DNA from: Tetmemena sp. SeJ-2015
Taxonomy: Eukaryota; Ciliophora; Spirotrichea; Sporadotrichida; Oxytrichidae
NCBI GenBank assembly: GCA_027382625.1
Contig: JAJKFJ010022204.1
Location: 1 to 64,000, forward strand
Reading direction: 5' to 3'
Length of the DNA: 64,000 bases
Positions within the stretch are counted from its first letter, which is position 1, and every line of letters begins with the position of its first letter. The notes below the pieces were generated by a model that was given only the letters and a program-made list of their open reading frames with translations, searched no databases and had not been told where the DNA came from. Both the position numbers and the translations under genes were made by a program. Shown here in pieces: positions 49,099-60,072 of this stretch.

Positions 49099-50011
49099 AT
49101 GACAACCTCAATAAGTGATTAAAGATTTGAGAATAAAATTTGCCTGGTTACTGGTGGCACCACTGGAATCGGCCTTGCAATCTCTAAGCGAGTTCTAAAA
49201 GAGGGAGGTAGCGTCGTTATCGCTTCTATTGATAAGAATTTTGACGCGACCTTGAAGGACCTTCAAATCACTTCATTATCTTTCTGTTTAAAGTTTTTTT
49301 TCTTCATATTATACTTTTGGGGTTGAAAGAGTTCAGGGTTTGAAATGCGATCTCTCCAGCAAAGATGAGAGAGCCTTGTTAAGAGATTTGATCTCTACAA
49401 AGTTTGGGCGACTTGACGTCATTTTTGCAAATGCGGGGACAGTAATTTACAAGAAAAAGCAATTTCTACTAACTGAAAAGCAATTCGACCGTTTGTTCGA
49501 AGTTAATGTGAAGGCAACATTTTTCCTAGTTAAAGAGATGCTCGAGCTTTTGTTGAAAAATCAAAGTGGCGATCCTAACATCCTCATGACCTCAAGTATG
49601 GTATCAAGAGAGCCAGATGTGTACAAATATAATTTAATAAAGAGCCTTATTAAAAATGAAATGAATGTGATTGGAGGAGTATATGCGATGACAAAGGCTG
49701 CGCTAAACAATATGGCATCATGGCTGTCTAAGGAACTTGCAGAGTACAATATAAGAGTCAACACAATCTTATTTGATCGTATTGAGTTTCAAATTAATAT
49801 CATTAAATGATACTTTTTAATCCTACCAGGAGCAATTAAGACAGATATGATTGTGAAGTAAGTAGAAGCTTTTGAGAAGAAGCATCCAAAGGCATTTGGC
49901 ACCCCAGAGCAACTGGCAGCAGTCGCTTGCATGATCACTTCAAAAGATGGATCTTTCATCAATGGAGAACACTATGCAGTGCATTCGGGCATCTAGTTTT
50001 CCAAATTGTGA
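49099..50011 (+). CDS. Short-chain dehydrogenase/reductase (SDR)
   Basis: NAD(P)-dependent oxidoreductase. ATG at 49099; cofactor motif VTGGTTGIGLAIS; NAG (FANAG); catalytic Ser in LMTSSMVS; catalytic Tyr-Lys in GVYAMTKAALNN; C-terminal PGAIKTDM; TGA at 50009-50011. Three IESs: ACTT (49274-49316), ATGTG (49622-49669, 48 bp) and AATC (49769-49822). The 48-bp IES is a multiple of three with no stop, so it is translated silently in the germline frame, yet its removal brings REPDV directly to IGGVYAMTK as the SDR fold requires. Substrate unknown. About 255 aa after excision, typical for the family. Confidence 0.9.
49274..49316 (+). other. IES, 43 bp, pointer ACTT
   Basis: ACTT at 49270-49273 and 49313-49316. 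Excision gives DLQITFGVERVQGLKCDLSS. Contains a chance TTTTGGGG next to its right end. Confidence 0.7.
49622..49669 (+). other. IES, 48 bp, pointer ATGTG, frame-neutral
   Basis: ATGTG at 49617-49621 and 49665-49669, same codon phase. The inserted 16 codons interrupt the SDR active-site region. Confidence 0.8.
49769..49822 (+). other. IES, 54 bp, pointer AATC
   Basis: AATC at 49765-49768 and 49819-49822. Excision gives IRVNTILPGAIKTDM, the classic SDR N-x-[IV]-x-PG motif. Confidence 0.85.
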
Positions 50012-50083
50012 CCTCTCTGTTGAAAAACCTAACTTAATTCATAACAAATATTTGCAACCTTCATAACTTACTCCTATTCAGGG

Positions 50084-51812
50084 ATGTCTCTCATCAATTT
50101 TAATTATTTTTAGTTTGCTGTAGATTTTCAGAGTTTGAACACACATTTACAATCATCAGAGTTTTAGTCTCAAATGACAACGAGTCCTAGAGAAGTCTGG
50201 TGAGCTTAGATTCCCTGTAAGGAGGTGTCTGCTTTTACTTAGTCTTTCTATCTGCTATGATGGTGAAGACTCTCCCTAATCCAAATTTGAAAATTCGAGT
50301 AGTTGATGTTTATCAGAAATCTAAAATCTAACCATAAACTTAAATTAAACTTGTAAACAGAAACCACTCAATCTCTTGCAAAACCTAAATGATAAACATC
50401 CTCAATAAAAGAATAAGTGAAGGACTCATCTCCTCTGAGGAAGTGCGGTCGATGAGTGAACAATACAGACCCTTCATCAATAACTACTTCTCCCTGCTCT
50501 AGATTTCTAAGCCACCTTTTGTGAGCTCTCAATCTTAAAATTCTCAGATACCACTCTGCTTGAACTCAGTTTACTTTCTAGTCTGCTAGAAGAAATTGAT
50601 TTGGGAGTCTTCAATTAAAGCCAACCTCACAGATTGCACTATCGTTACGAATCTGGAAGACTCTCACTCTGGTCATGAGGCAGGCTTGGCTGTATGGTCT
50701 ACTCGCTACCCTAGTTGCTTCTTCTGTGAGTTCAGAGGCAAGAACCTGGAAACTCTGCTTTTACACTATGCTACACAGCATTTGAGATATCGGATTCAGT
50801 TCATGATTTGCACTCTTTCGCCTGGCAAGAATGGAATGATGGTTGCTAATATAAAGCAAATCTCCTCAGCCACAGATCCATTTTCACAAGCAGGTAAGAC
50901 ATCTTACTTTCTTAAACGCATATTTAGAAACTGGCTTTAACGTGAATCAGCATGACGAACTCATCATCTACTTTGAAGAAGAGAAGGAGCAAGCCATCCT
51001 CCTGGATAAAGTAGATCTGGCTAACAGAGTAAAGATAGAGGGCTTCAATGACTTGAACTGTGAGTTGGCTTTTAAGTTCATTTAGCTGCTCCGCTCCCCT
51101 CTCCCTTCACAAGGTGAGAAACCCTACCTCTCATGGTTCACTATTGAGACTGCGAGGCAGAAGACTATGGTGGAGTAATTCCAAAAGGAGAAGTAAATGC
51201 CAAGTTTGAGCTGGGTCGTAAAGCGAGCCATAGACAAGTACTTCGAGATGCAGATTAAGCATAGAGGTGGAGAAAGAGATAAAACTCAAAATCTGATGGC
51301 CAAGTATGTCCACAACAGAAACCTGAGAGAGTTTTATCATGATCCTGTCACTGGAATTCCCAAATTAGTAAGTTAATATAAGTAATTTTGACACCCATTT
51401 TGTAGAAAGAATCAAAGCTCTTAGAAAGTGTAGAGCCTCTGAGGTAGCGCTTTTTCAAAACAACAATCATGGATAGGGTAAGTTTGGTGGTGCTTGTTTT
51501 AACTTTCTATAGAAAATAAACAAGTTTGCAAAGGGGAACCAATTCATGAGCAGGGAAATGAAAGACTTAATGAAAATGTGGAACAGACTCGTCCTTGAAA
51601 CTACTTATAACAACTACTCCAGGTCTTAGAAAGCTTTCGACGTGCTGCCTAGGTTTTATAATCAGCTCAAGCTCTATATCAAAGATAGAATCTAAAGCTA
51701 CGAGAAGGATGAGCAGCAAAATTCTTTCATAGCTTCTCAAGTTCAAAGAATCCAGGAGCATAGCCAAAATTCTAGCCAAGCACTTACTCAAGAAAGCATT
51801 CCCAAGGAATGA
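50084..51812 (+). CDS. Suz12-like (VEFS-box) Polycomb repressive complex 2 protein
   Basis: Suz12-family subunit supporting histone H3 methylation by E(z)-type enzymes. ATG at 50084 (MSLINFNYFQFAVDFQS). A C2H2-type finger reads SCFFCEFRGKNLETLLLHYA then TQH. The C-terminal VEFS-box has NRNLREFYHDPVTGIPKL, then EMKDLMKMWNRLVLETTYNN and KAFDVLPRFYNQLKLY. One IES (AGTCT, 50199-50245) and three GT-AG introns (50894-50927, 51368-51405, 51478-51512; 34-38 bp) restore one frame ending at TGA 51810-51812. A second overlapping frame continues to TGA 52060-52062 with an acidic tail (DYDEDENENDEER) and could be the true C-terminus if another small IES lies near 51700-51790. In ciliates PRC2 marks germline-limited DNA, so the gene may act in the rearrangement this locus undergoes (inference). 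Confidence 0.78.
50199..50245 (+). other. IES, 47 bp, pointer AGTCT
   Basis: AGTCT at 50194-50198 and 50241-50245. Excision gives SPREVFLSAMMVKTLPNPNL in the Suz12-like gene. Confidence 0.7.
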
Positions 51813-52279
51813 GTCTGAGATAGTAGAGAAAGTAATGAATGATACTATGAGAAGGCTCTTCATAGTTTTCCTTACTATCCTTTACCAGAATTGCTTTCTC
51901 AAGCCGAGACAAATAACGAGAGTTATTGAGGAGTATGATGATTTTCAACTAAATCTTGAAGATCAAAGCTCAGATGAACTTTCATTTGCAGATTATGATG
52001 AGGATGAGAATGAAAATGATGAGGAGAGAAAGTAGTAGCCACAAATTATCCTTAATGTTTGATAGAATCAGCAAGTATTAATGTATTTGAAGTTTTTAAT
52101 TTCTTTGATGATCTTTTTATTTCTATTAGGTAGAAAAATATGCAGCAAACTAAAGAGTCCTTGAAGTTTGCTTCCCAGGCTATGTTAGCTTACTGATAAA
52201 ATATTTTGATTCCACTGAGTATATAGATATTTTAATTAAATTGATTTCATTAAAAAAAAATATTATAGAATAAACAATC

Positions 52280-55200
52280 TCATATTCTCTTTTTTATTTG
52301 AATGTAGTCAAGCTCTTGTTAATACTGATTGATTCCTACTCTAGAGTGGCTTAGGCAGCTTGAATTTGCTATAAAGCTCTGCTCTCTTCAATCTCATTCT
52401 TATGCTTTCTATTTATACCAAGTTTATTATTCAACAAGGAGGTTGCTGTACTTCCCCCTTGAAATAGTGGCTTGCTTATCTGCTTATTAGCTAGGGAGGT
52501 AGTTTACTTTTAGAACTTAGCCATTCCAAATTTGACGTTAGTATCTACCCCATTACCTTAGGTTTGCTCCTTACTAAAGGAATGGTTTTAAGATAAGTTT
52601 CTAGTGTGAGAAGTAGGAGCAGCTGTTGTCGATTAAGTTTACGCATTAATATTATCTCTTCTCTCTGAGCCTGCTAAATCTATGATATTAAGCAGACTCT
52701 CCATGTGCTCAAAATTTCTATTTTAGCCTATAATCTTGATCTGAAAGATATGATGGCTCCTTGAGGAGTGCTCATTCTTCCCATTGTTGCTGAACACTCT
52801 TCTTGATGAGGACAATTAAATTAGTCTCAGAAACTCTTGAACGCTGTCTACTCTCTTCCAAGTCTACCCCTACACTACTACTCTATTCTTGATAGTGATC
52901 AAGCTCAAATTCTAGGTTGAAGGTGCTCCCTAAGACATCGTAGAATCACTCTACTCAGCATAGAGGTCACGGAGATTCTCACAGTAAATCTCAAGGGAGG
53001 ATATCTCTATCCTGTACTCTCTCTTCAGTTAAGATTAACATATAATGTTGATATAAGTTAACTTTAGATTTAATTCTCGCTGTCTCTTCTAAGATAAACT
53101 TGGCTGCTCTGGGGATGATTCCACTAACCTCAGTGATCTTAATATTTTCGTCAAAGAGCATTTAATAGTCTGGGCCCTCCATGGTGTAGGTCTTTCCAGA
53201 CCCAGTCTGCCCATAAGCGAACAGGCACACATTTTCTCCGTCAAGAGCGGATTGAATGAAAGGCTTCACCTGTTCAAAGATAGCCTATTAGCTAGTCTCA
53301 GGAGCAAAGACACAGTCAAAGTGGTATATACTTGAGGAGGAGCCTGAAGAGTTGCTGCCCTCTGACTAATTCAGCTTTAGCTAAGTGGGTATCTCATCTC
53401 TGCCTTGTCTAGGGATCTGGAAAAGCGCATGACTTTATTTCTCTTATGCAAGAAGGAAGTCTTAAGAAAGTCTTTAGTTCATTATAGGCCTATAATATAA
53501 AGTATGAATTCTAACTTATGGTTACTTGACTCTGCAGAAGACTCTTATGTTACCCTTGAGCTTTTGGTTATAATCATGCAATTGTTTTCGCATCTCCTCA
53601 CCTATTCAAAATTTTATAAAAGGTGCTAACTTACTTTCACTCAAGTCCTTCATCAAATTTTGCATAGACCAGCTCATTGACAAAAGCTAAGCCTTCAAAG
53701 AGATAATTAAAACAGAACAAAATATTAAATATCTACTTATTTAATTTCATGATTGAGTTCAGATATTTTATCTTGATTTTATTTTTACTCTTGCTCTCTT
53801 TCCTTTTAAAGCAACTCTACCTTGTCCTTTTCAAGTATTTATATACTCTTTCTTACTTGATTCATCATTTTAGAGAAATTCTCTATATTTCCCTTTAAAG
53901 CTAATAAATTAATATATCGAATGAAGCATGTTTTTAAAAGCTGACTTCTCAAGCACTTGACTTTGATCATCATCATAATCATCGTCATCTTCTTGAACTT
54001 CTAAAGTGCTTTAATTTCCATTGCCCATACTTTATCTTTCGAATTAATTATTATCCTGAAGAACGAAGCTCTTTTGAGCTTAAGAGCCATATTTCTCTTA
54101 TTCTTCTAGTGTCTGACTTAAATCACAAAGATTTTATTGAAATTAAGGACTTTGATACTCTTCTTCAAATCTTGAATCACTCTTGTTGTTGAACGAGACC
54201 TACGAATCTACTTATTTACTAATTTTTTCTTCTTCTCTGTCACTCTATTCCCTCCTCTGTTATGACTATCTTTTCACCTCTCCAAAACTTTACTTCTGCT
54301 AGTCCTACTTGCGAAAGCTAATGAAAGAAATGTTTTATTTTATTTAGCTGGCAGTTAATTCTTGGATATCTTGGCTGTTTAACTCAATCGATTGCTCTTA
54401 GTGATCTTTGTTGTGAGTTTTGAATTTATTTGAAGTTCTAGATGCTCCTGCAGCAGACTCTCTCATATCACTAGAAGCTTCAAAATGATCACTCACCCTC
54501 CTATCAACTTGCTAGCTACCGAATTCATTATCTTTTATAAAACAATTTCATTTTTATATTGAATGGCGCAGCCTTAGTGTTAGTTTGAGCTATGAAAGCG
54601 TGAGACATCTAGTCGATTGATTATCTGAAGGGGTTGTAGGACTTAGAGGCCCTTCGCTTCATTTCACTCACACTCTAAGACGCTCTCCTCAGCTGATCAA
54701 ATTAGCTTTGCTGGGACTGCTCTTGATCTTCATAATCCTCCTAACTCTCAGCCAGGCTTTAAACTCAATTCAGATAAGATTTTATTCTATTATATAATCA
54801 CATTTAAATTGCAATTAATATAGACGATGGGCTTTCGCGGTGACGTGGCACAACTGATCAAGGAGTTACGCCTGTGAATTACTTTAAATCGATTAAGTAT
54901 TATATGCCCGTTAGGGATGCTTAATTCCTAATAAATTAGTTGCAATTAATATAATAATGCTGAGATATATCAATTTGAAATAGCTTTAGTTATCTTACAT
55001 GAAACTTGCTTGAATGAATCTTTTAGGATTCATTCTCTCCCTTCCGTTAGTATGAGGTTCACCTTCATCTATCCTATAAAAATAAAAAATAATATATCCT
55101 CCTTGGAGTGAGGTGAGGTCTAAAGAAGGGACTACTGCTAGGGAGCAACTACTTTAAACTAAAGGGGCTGCAGCTGAAAGCATTAGAGCCACCCTCACCT

Positions 55201-56588
55201 TACAAAAGCTGGTTTTATTAGCTATCTTAGCCTGCTGAGGATTTCATAACTTAAGCTGACTCTTAATACCTGTGTATCTGTTAGCTCTATTCCAACTTTA
55301 GTTTGGACATCCTTTTCACTATTGAAGATGAAAAATTTTACCCTTGGTTATTTCCCTCATTATTTTATTGTTGATTATCTTCCCTCAGGTCTACTTACTC
55401 TTAATTTTATAGTATTAAACACTTATTGAATATGCAAAATAAAATAAGATTTTCGAAGTTAGAGTTATCCACATCATCATTATCCTGTTGCTAAGCATAA
55501 GTTAACTATCTATCTTTGAATTAGGAGGTCTAATTTCTGAAGAAAGGATTAGGTCTCTACTATTTTGAGGATGGTTAATGACTAGACATCATGAAATTAG
55601 CTTGCTACAGTGATTAGCCAGTTGCAGTGGTGGTTTCTTCTTCTCTGGGTTGATTTTGACTGATGTACTCCTAGCTAGTTTAAATTTCATTATCCTAGTC
55701 TTAAAATAAGGATTGCTAGTCAGAAATGCTTTGGCAAGTTTAATTCAGCTGTATCAGCTTCTCTCTAAAATTGAATTCTGGCTGGTTCTAAAACACTTGA
55801 GCAGTGAAAGTACTCCCTTAAATTCAAGCATTAAAATTATAATTATCTTGTTAAAGTCCTTCTCGAAGAGTTAAAAGGTTTTTGCTGCTGTAATTCTTAA
55901 CTTATAGGCTACTTTTATTCTTCAGAATCTATCTGTTCAGCAGGATTAACTACTTAAGAGGTATTAAGAAAGTTGGGCAGCTTTCTTTTCGGGGGCTAAA
56001 TCTAAGTTGACAGTGAAGTTTAAGTAAAAGATCTTATTATAGCATATTAAAAAAAAATATTTAGAAAGTTGGGTAGGGCTTTGAGTTTATGTTGTTTGAG
56101 CCTGGTGGTAAATTATTATACATTATAAGGATGTGGAATATAAATTTGTTAGTGTTTAAATTATCAGTTTGATTCTCTTTGGTATCTTTCTGGAGTGAAG
56201 TCTCGTCCCTCTTTCTCCTTTTGCTTCGTCTACCTATATACAAAGGATGAATGTCTCATTAGCAAAAAAAGGGAAGAGTTCACTCTTGCCAATTCAAAAT
56301 GGATAATTACCTGTAGACTACAGAGTCTTAGATTTGCTCTGTTCATACAATAAATATATATTCGTAGCTATTTTATATAATATCATTGGCAATTCGCTCT
56401 TAATCCTCACTTTGAAGCAAGTCCTCTAGGTCTATGGATCTATCAACGCCCTGTGAAGCTCTCTATTAGCTAGCTCCAACAGCAAAGGGATTGTTGTTTC
56501 CCTTTGAGTTTGTAGCCCCTGATTGATAGTTTTCACCAAAGGTTTATTTAGAGTTAAATCCATAGGAGTTGAAAGCGTTGAAGCTCAT
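52280..56588 (-). CDS. Kinesin-14 (C-terminal motor, minus-end directed)
   Basis: ATG at 56588 opens [21 protein letters not shown] long low-complexity N-terminal part (Ser/Asn/Gln-rich, about 56588-54000) is followed by a predicted coiled coil (about 53930-53600). The kinesin-14 neck [11 protein letters not shown] precedes a C-terminal motor with P-loop [20 protein letters not shown] (about 53235-53165), switch [11 protein letters not shown] (about 52770-52740) and switch [14 protein letters not shown] (about 52690-52650). TGA stop at 52280-52282. The neck directly before the catalytic core identifies class 14 (Ncd/KAR3). Numerous IESs and introns remain unresolved, including a 131-bp direct-repeat-bounded segment at 54823-54953. 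Confidence 0.88.
54809..54953. repeat. GC-rich insert bounded by 14-bp direct repeats
   Basis: TTGCAATTAATATA occurs at 54809-54822 and 54940-54953. The 117 bp between include an unusually GC-rich piece (54823-54873) unlike the surrounding DNA. It may be an IES with a long pointer, or a small element with a target-site duplication. No tRNA boxes recognised. Confidence 0.7.
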
Positions 56589-56656
56589 TTTTAAAATTTA
56601 AATTAAGAATACAGCTGTGAGAAGATAATTATTGATTTAAAATAATTGATAAAATA

Positions 56657-57655
56657 ATGAAAGTGAAAGCTCCTCAATAACTTACTGCTCTCCTGATTGT
56701 AGTACTCCAATTATTTGGCCTCTCAATGCAGTCAGCTACTGATTCTAAAGGTAAGATAAACAAGATAGGATAGTCAAAACTTGAAAGACCTTAATAACTA
56801 GTATTATAGATTTGCTGAACGGCTATGGATCATTCAGTTCTTCAAGTCAGCTGGCTTACTGGAGAGTAATAAACGCCACGGCTTATAAACTTGGCATTTC
56901 GTAAGTGAATTTTCCTTTCATTATCTCTCAAAGCAAACTTTAATTTTCTATAAATTCAATACCCTGTAACACTTTCTCTATAGCAATAGCGGATAGGCAG
57001 GAGCATACTTGACTATCAATAAAACTGATGAAGCTCTTGGAGCATACGATGATGGAATATTCTACTACTTTGGAGATAGCAAGCCGCAGCACATAACCGT
57101 GCAACTCCAAACTTCCAATCCCGACATCGAGACTTGCGATGTGAGACTCACCTCAGTCAATTAAAACGTCACCTTCTTCTATAATAAAATCGCTTGGCTA
57201 TTATAAATTTTGCCATTTTATTAATTTATTGGCAAGATGTGGCATTCTTCAGATTTGGATACTTCAACTATATGAAGATGAACCTTGTAAGCATGGTGCA
57301 AAAGTTCACTAACGCCACCTGGTACTAAGTTGATTTGCTAGTTGATTGGGACAACCAAGCAGTCACAGTCTACGTTAATAACATCCTGCTTGCAAGTTAA
57401 TTAAACATCATGTATTTAAAACTTTCTTAAAGTGACATATTCTTTACTAATACACAAACAACTGTTAACTCTGCTAATGCAATAGTACTCTACAACCTCT
57501 CACCAGCCAGCAGTTGCCAGGTCAAGAATCTCAAAGTCTGTAATGTCAGATGCTCGGGAGGAGAGTCGTTGATATACGCCTTCGCTAGTACTCTAGGCAT
57601 GGTGACGGGAACGCTTGGGCTTTTTGCAGTGAGTATATTTATGAACTATTTATGA
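56657..57655 (+). CDS. Secreted/membrane-anchored LamG-like protein
   Basis: Signal peptide (LTALLIVVLQLFGLSMQ). The middle is a beta-rich lectin/LamG-like domain: FSSSSQLAYWRVINATAYKL, DGIFYYFGDSKPQHITVQLQ, VAFFRFGYFNYMKMNLVSMV, WYQVDLLVDWDNQAVTVYVN. A Cys-containing stretch CQVKNLKVCNVRC follows, then a C-terminal hydrophobic segment LIYASTLGMVTGTLGLFAVS just before TGA (57653-57655), suggesting a type I membrane anchor. Two introns (56751-56809, 56901-56983) and two IESs, TTGGC (57199-57233) and AAGT (57398-57433), were resolved. Function unknown; cell-surface or vacuolar recognition is plausible. Confidence 0.7.
57199..57233 (+). other. IES, 35 bp, pointer TTGGC
   Basis: TTGGC at 57194-57198 and 57229-57233. 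Excision gives NKIAWQDVAFFRFGYF. Confidence 0.75.
57398..57433 (+). other. IES, 36 bp, pointer AAGT, frame-neutral
   Basis: AAGT at 57394-57397 and 57430-57433, same phase. Excision gives NNILLASDIFFTNTQT. Not forced by frame, so less certain. Confidence 0.5.
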
Positions 57656-57804
57656 AAGCTATATGTGCGAGATAGTGAAAGTAAGATTAAAATTAAGAGC
57701 ATTATAATATTTCTCTATGCTTAAATTTACACTAAATATATTTGGTTTTATAATCCACAAATTTCTGAATATGATAGATAATATCAGGACTCTCTGATTT
57801 CTTT

Positions 57805-58682
57805 TCAGCAGCAACCAGCTTTCTGTTCTTAGTCGTAGCCATCCCTTCCACTCGAGACACAGCACTCAAATCTACTTCTCTGTAGTTTTACTCCCTCTTT
57901 ATCCCTATTAGTGTCTGCACTCGTCAATTCCCTTTGAATTTATTCTAGTTGATGCTAGTTAAGTATATGCTCCGCTAGTGTATTGAAAGCTTTTGAGATG
58001 GCATCATGTTGAAATGCTGATACCTCGAAGAATGATAAACTGAAAAATACTTAAACACTTTTCTAAGCTCAGAGGTTGCTTTTTTGTATTCAGTTTACTT
58101 AATTCCTCTTAGCGAATTCAATCCCCTCTTGCGTTGGAACTTCCCTCTTTGACTGTTAATTGGTGGTTCCGCTATTTTTCCTTTGAAATGAAGAGTCCAC
58201 ATCATTCTTGTTTCCTATCACAACGATTGAGCAATCATGATCCGCTAATTGCATCACATCCTTCAGCCATTTCTCAACATTATCAAAACTCCTTCTGCTA
58301 GTTACATCGTACACTATCACTGCTCCTTTGGCTTTACGGTAGTGACATGCTGTCACAGCATGGTACTTTTCCTCACCAGCTGTATCGAAGATATTTTATG
58401 AAAAAACCTACATACATATACTTACATTACTATTGCAATAAAGATGTTGAGCTTGATGGTTTCCTATCTTCTTGGAAAAATCACAGTCTTAACTTAGAAA
58501 TCAACTCCAATTTAAACTTAAGCGAATTACTATAGATAGTAAATTGTGGCTTGAACGTCTTGAGGCACTTAGCCTTGCACATACTGATGAATTATATGAG
58601 TTTTGCCGACTGATTAATCGCCCACCACAATTACTTTGAAGTTTAGAGCTTTGTTTCGTTAATTTTAGCTAGTCCTTTGCAT
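57805..58682 (-). CDS. Rab-family small GTPase
   Basis: Vesicle-traffic GTPase. ATG at 58682; P-loop VVGDQSVGKTH; effector region PQDVQATIGVDFQVKT after IES ATT (58512-58544); switch II FDTAGEEKYHA after IES ATCTT (58393-58445); NKND guanine-specificity motif in VVIGNKNDVDSSF; VPTQEGIEFA; EVSAFQHDAISKAFNTLAEH (normally SAK, here SAF). C-terminal GCC then TGA (57805-57807) is a prenylation signal. The break between EFAK and EVSAF (about 58120-58030) is an IES or intron I could not place uniquely. Convergent with the LamG-like gene (150-bp spacer) and divergent from the formyltransferase (113 bp). Confidence 0.92.
58393..58445 (-). other. IES, 53 bp, pointer ATCTT
   Basis: Plus-strand AAGAT at 58388-58392 and 58441-58445. 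Excision gives KLNIFDTAGEEKYH in the Rab gene. Confidence 0.8.
58512..58544 (-). other. IES, 33 bp, pointer ATT
   Basis: Plus-strand AAT at 58509-58511 and 58542-58544. Excision gives VQATIGVDFQVKT, the Rab switch I consensus. Confidence 0.8.
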
Positions 58683-58795
58683 TTATTTCTTTATTAAATT
58701 TCTTGTAAATTTATTCAATTTATCATTCTATAGATAGTGGATAATACTACTTCTTTTCTTATCAACGGAGTGGATAAAGTTTATAATTTAAAGTA

Positions 58796-60072
58796 ATGGC
58801 GACAAAACGAGTACTGCTATTCGGCTCTGATGCTATAACTATGAGAGTCCTTTAGCGTTTGCAAGAGGGTATAAGTTAGAGTACTATCCTAATGAATTCT
58901 AATCCTGCTGCACCCCCCTTGAGAGTTGTCTGCCCTCCTAATCGGAAACACGGTACACCTTTAGCTGCCCTTCATCAAGAGATAAACAAAATAGGTGCAC
59001 CTATCTTGCATGAATTCAAAGATAAAGAAGATTTTTAAGCCATCAAGGAAAAAGTCTTAGCATTGAGAGAAGAAGAAAGGCCTCAAGTGGGAATTATTGC
59101 TTCCTTTGGAAGTCTGATTCCTGACGAGATCATTGATTTGTTTGAACCGTAGGGTTAGGAAGTACCTAACTCCATTAGAAGAGATGGGATGTATGTTCTT
59201 CATCCATCTCTGCTGCCGAAGTATAGAGGCTCTTGTCCAATTCAGCATGCTATTCTAAACAGGGAGAAGGAGACTGGTATTTCAATAATTTCATTCTTAG
59301 TGAAAGTTATTTCAAATCATAATATAATAGAGATCTCTAAGAATCAGTTTGATGCAGGGAGGGTATTAATTCAGAGTAAACTATCGCTTGAAGAGGATAT
59401 GGATTTCAAGTACGTGTCTTAATACCTGGCAGATGCAGGAGGTAGAGATATGGCTTACCTGCTCTCTGAAGAAAATCGATTGGCAGAATATCGAGAGAAA
59501 GCAATAAGATAAGATCCCAAGCTTGTCACCTCAGCCAAGGATGATCAAGCCAGAATTCGGCCTTCTCAAATTTAATGAACTAGATGCAATTCAGATTAGA
59601 TCGCGCTTTAACGCTCTCAACGGGTCTATTTGAATTTTAAGAAAAATTTTCATTTAATCTAACACGAGACCAAGAGGCTAATTGAAATGCGGATTTGAGG
59701 AAAAGCTTTTGGGATAAACTATTTACTTCGAGACATTGAGAATCGCAAATTTATATTTTAAACACACCCTAAGAAGTATCAGATGCGAATATACCTGTAG
59801 AATAAATACCTGCTGGCTCTATTTTCGTAAGCAATAAATCACCAGCCTAAGGAATAAAATATATTTTAACTTTACTTTTAACTTCGAATTTGAATTAAGG
59901 AATCTTTGTAAAAGCTAAAGGAAGTATAAACGAATGGATCTGCACAGATAAAGTTACAGTATCCAGCTACAGCAAGTTGAGTCCAGACGCTTTTATAATA
60001 AATTATGTTCTAAATTAAAATTAGCACATCTTATATTACTCTTAATTTATTATAACTCTAAGATCTTAATGA
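58796..60072 (+). CDS. Methionyl-tRNA formyltransferase (mitochondrial type)
   Basis: Formylates initiator Met-tRNA, presumably in the mitochondrion. ATG at 58796, short N-terminus, VLLFGSDAITMRVLQRL; catalytic region VGIIASFGSLIPDEII and VLHPSLLPKYRGSCPIQHAI (Asn of the bacterial NxHPSLLP replaced by Val-Leu context; His conserved); IIEISKNQFDAGRVL. Four IESs were resolved: ATAAT (59290-59328), CAAG (59540-59549, only 10 bp), TCTA (59629-59661) and TAAGGAAT (59856-59903). They rebuild KPEFGLLKFNELDAIQIRSR, EEKLLGQTIYFETLRI and GSIFVSNKSPAQGIFVKAKG. A small residual frame break remains near 59758-59766. The first in-frame TGA is 60070-60072, so the last about 20 codons are uncertain. Confidence 0.87.
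59290..59328 (+). other. IES, 39 bp, pointer ATAAT, frame-neutral
   Basis: ATAAT at 59285-59289 and 59324-59328. Removal gives TGISIIEISKNQFDAG, as in the formyltransferase family; 13 extra codons otherwise read through. Confidence 0.75.
59540..59549 (+). other. IES, 10 bp, pointer CAAG
   Basis: CAAG at 59536-59539 and 59546-59549. Removing 10 bp changes frame and gives TSAKPEFGLLKFNELDAIQI, continuous with family consensus; without it the frame ends at TGA 59576. Confidence 0.7.
59629..59661 (+). other. IES, 33 bp, pointer TCTA
   Basis: TCTA at 59625-59628 and 59658-59661. Excision removes an in-frame TGA and gives NALNGSNTRPRGQLKCGFEE. Confidence 0.65.
59856..59903 (+). other. IES, 48 bp, pointer TAAGGAAT
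   Basis: TAAGGAAT at 59848-59855 and 59896-59903. Excision gives SPAQGIFVKAKGSINEW. Confidence 0.8.

Noticed and set aside
49311..49323. Telomere-like CTTTTGGGG
   Set aside because: A single G4 run at an IES edge, not a tandem G4T4 array; chance in this sequence.
54823..54873. tRNA or 5S rRNA gene in the GC-rich insert
   Set aside because: No A/B box or cloverleaf recognised; kept only as an unexplained insert.
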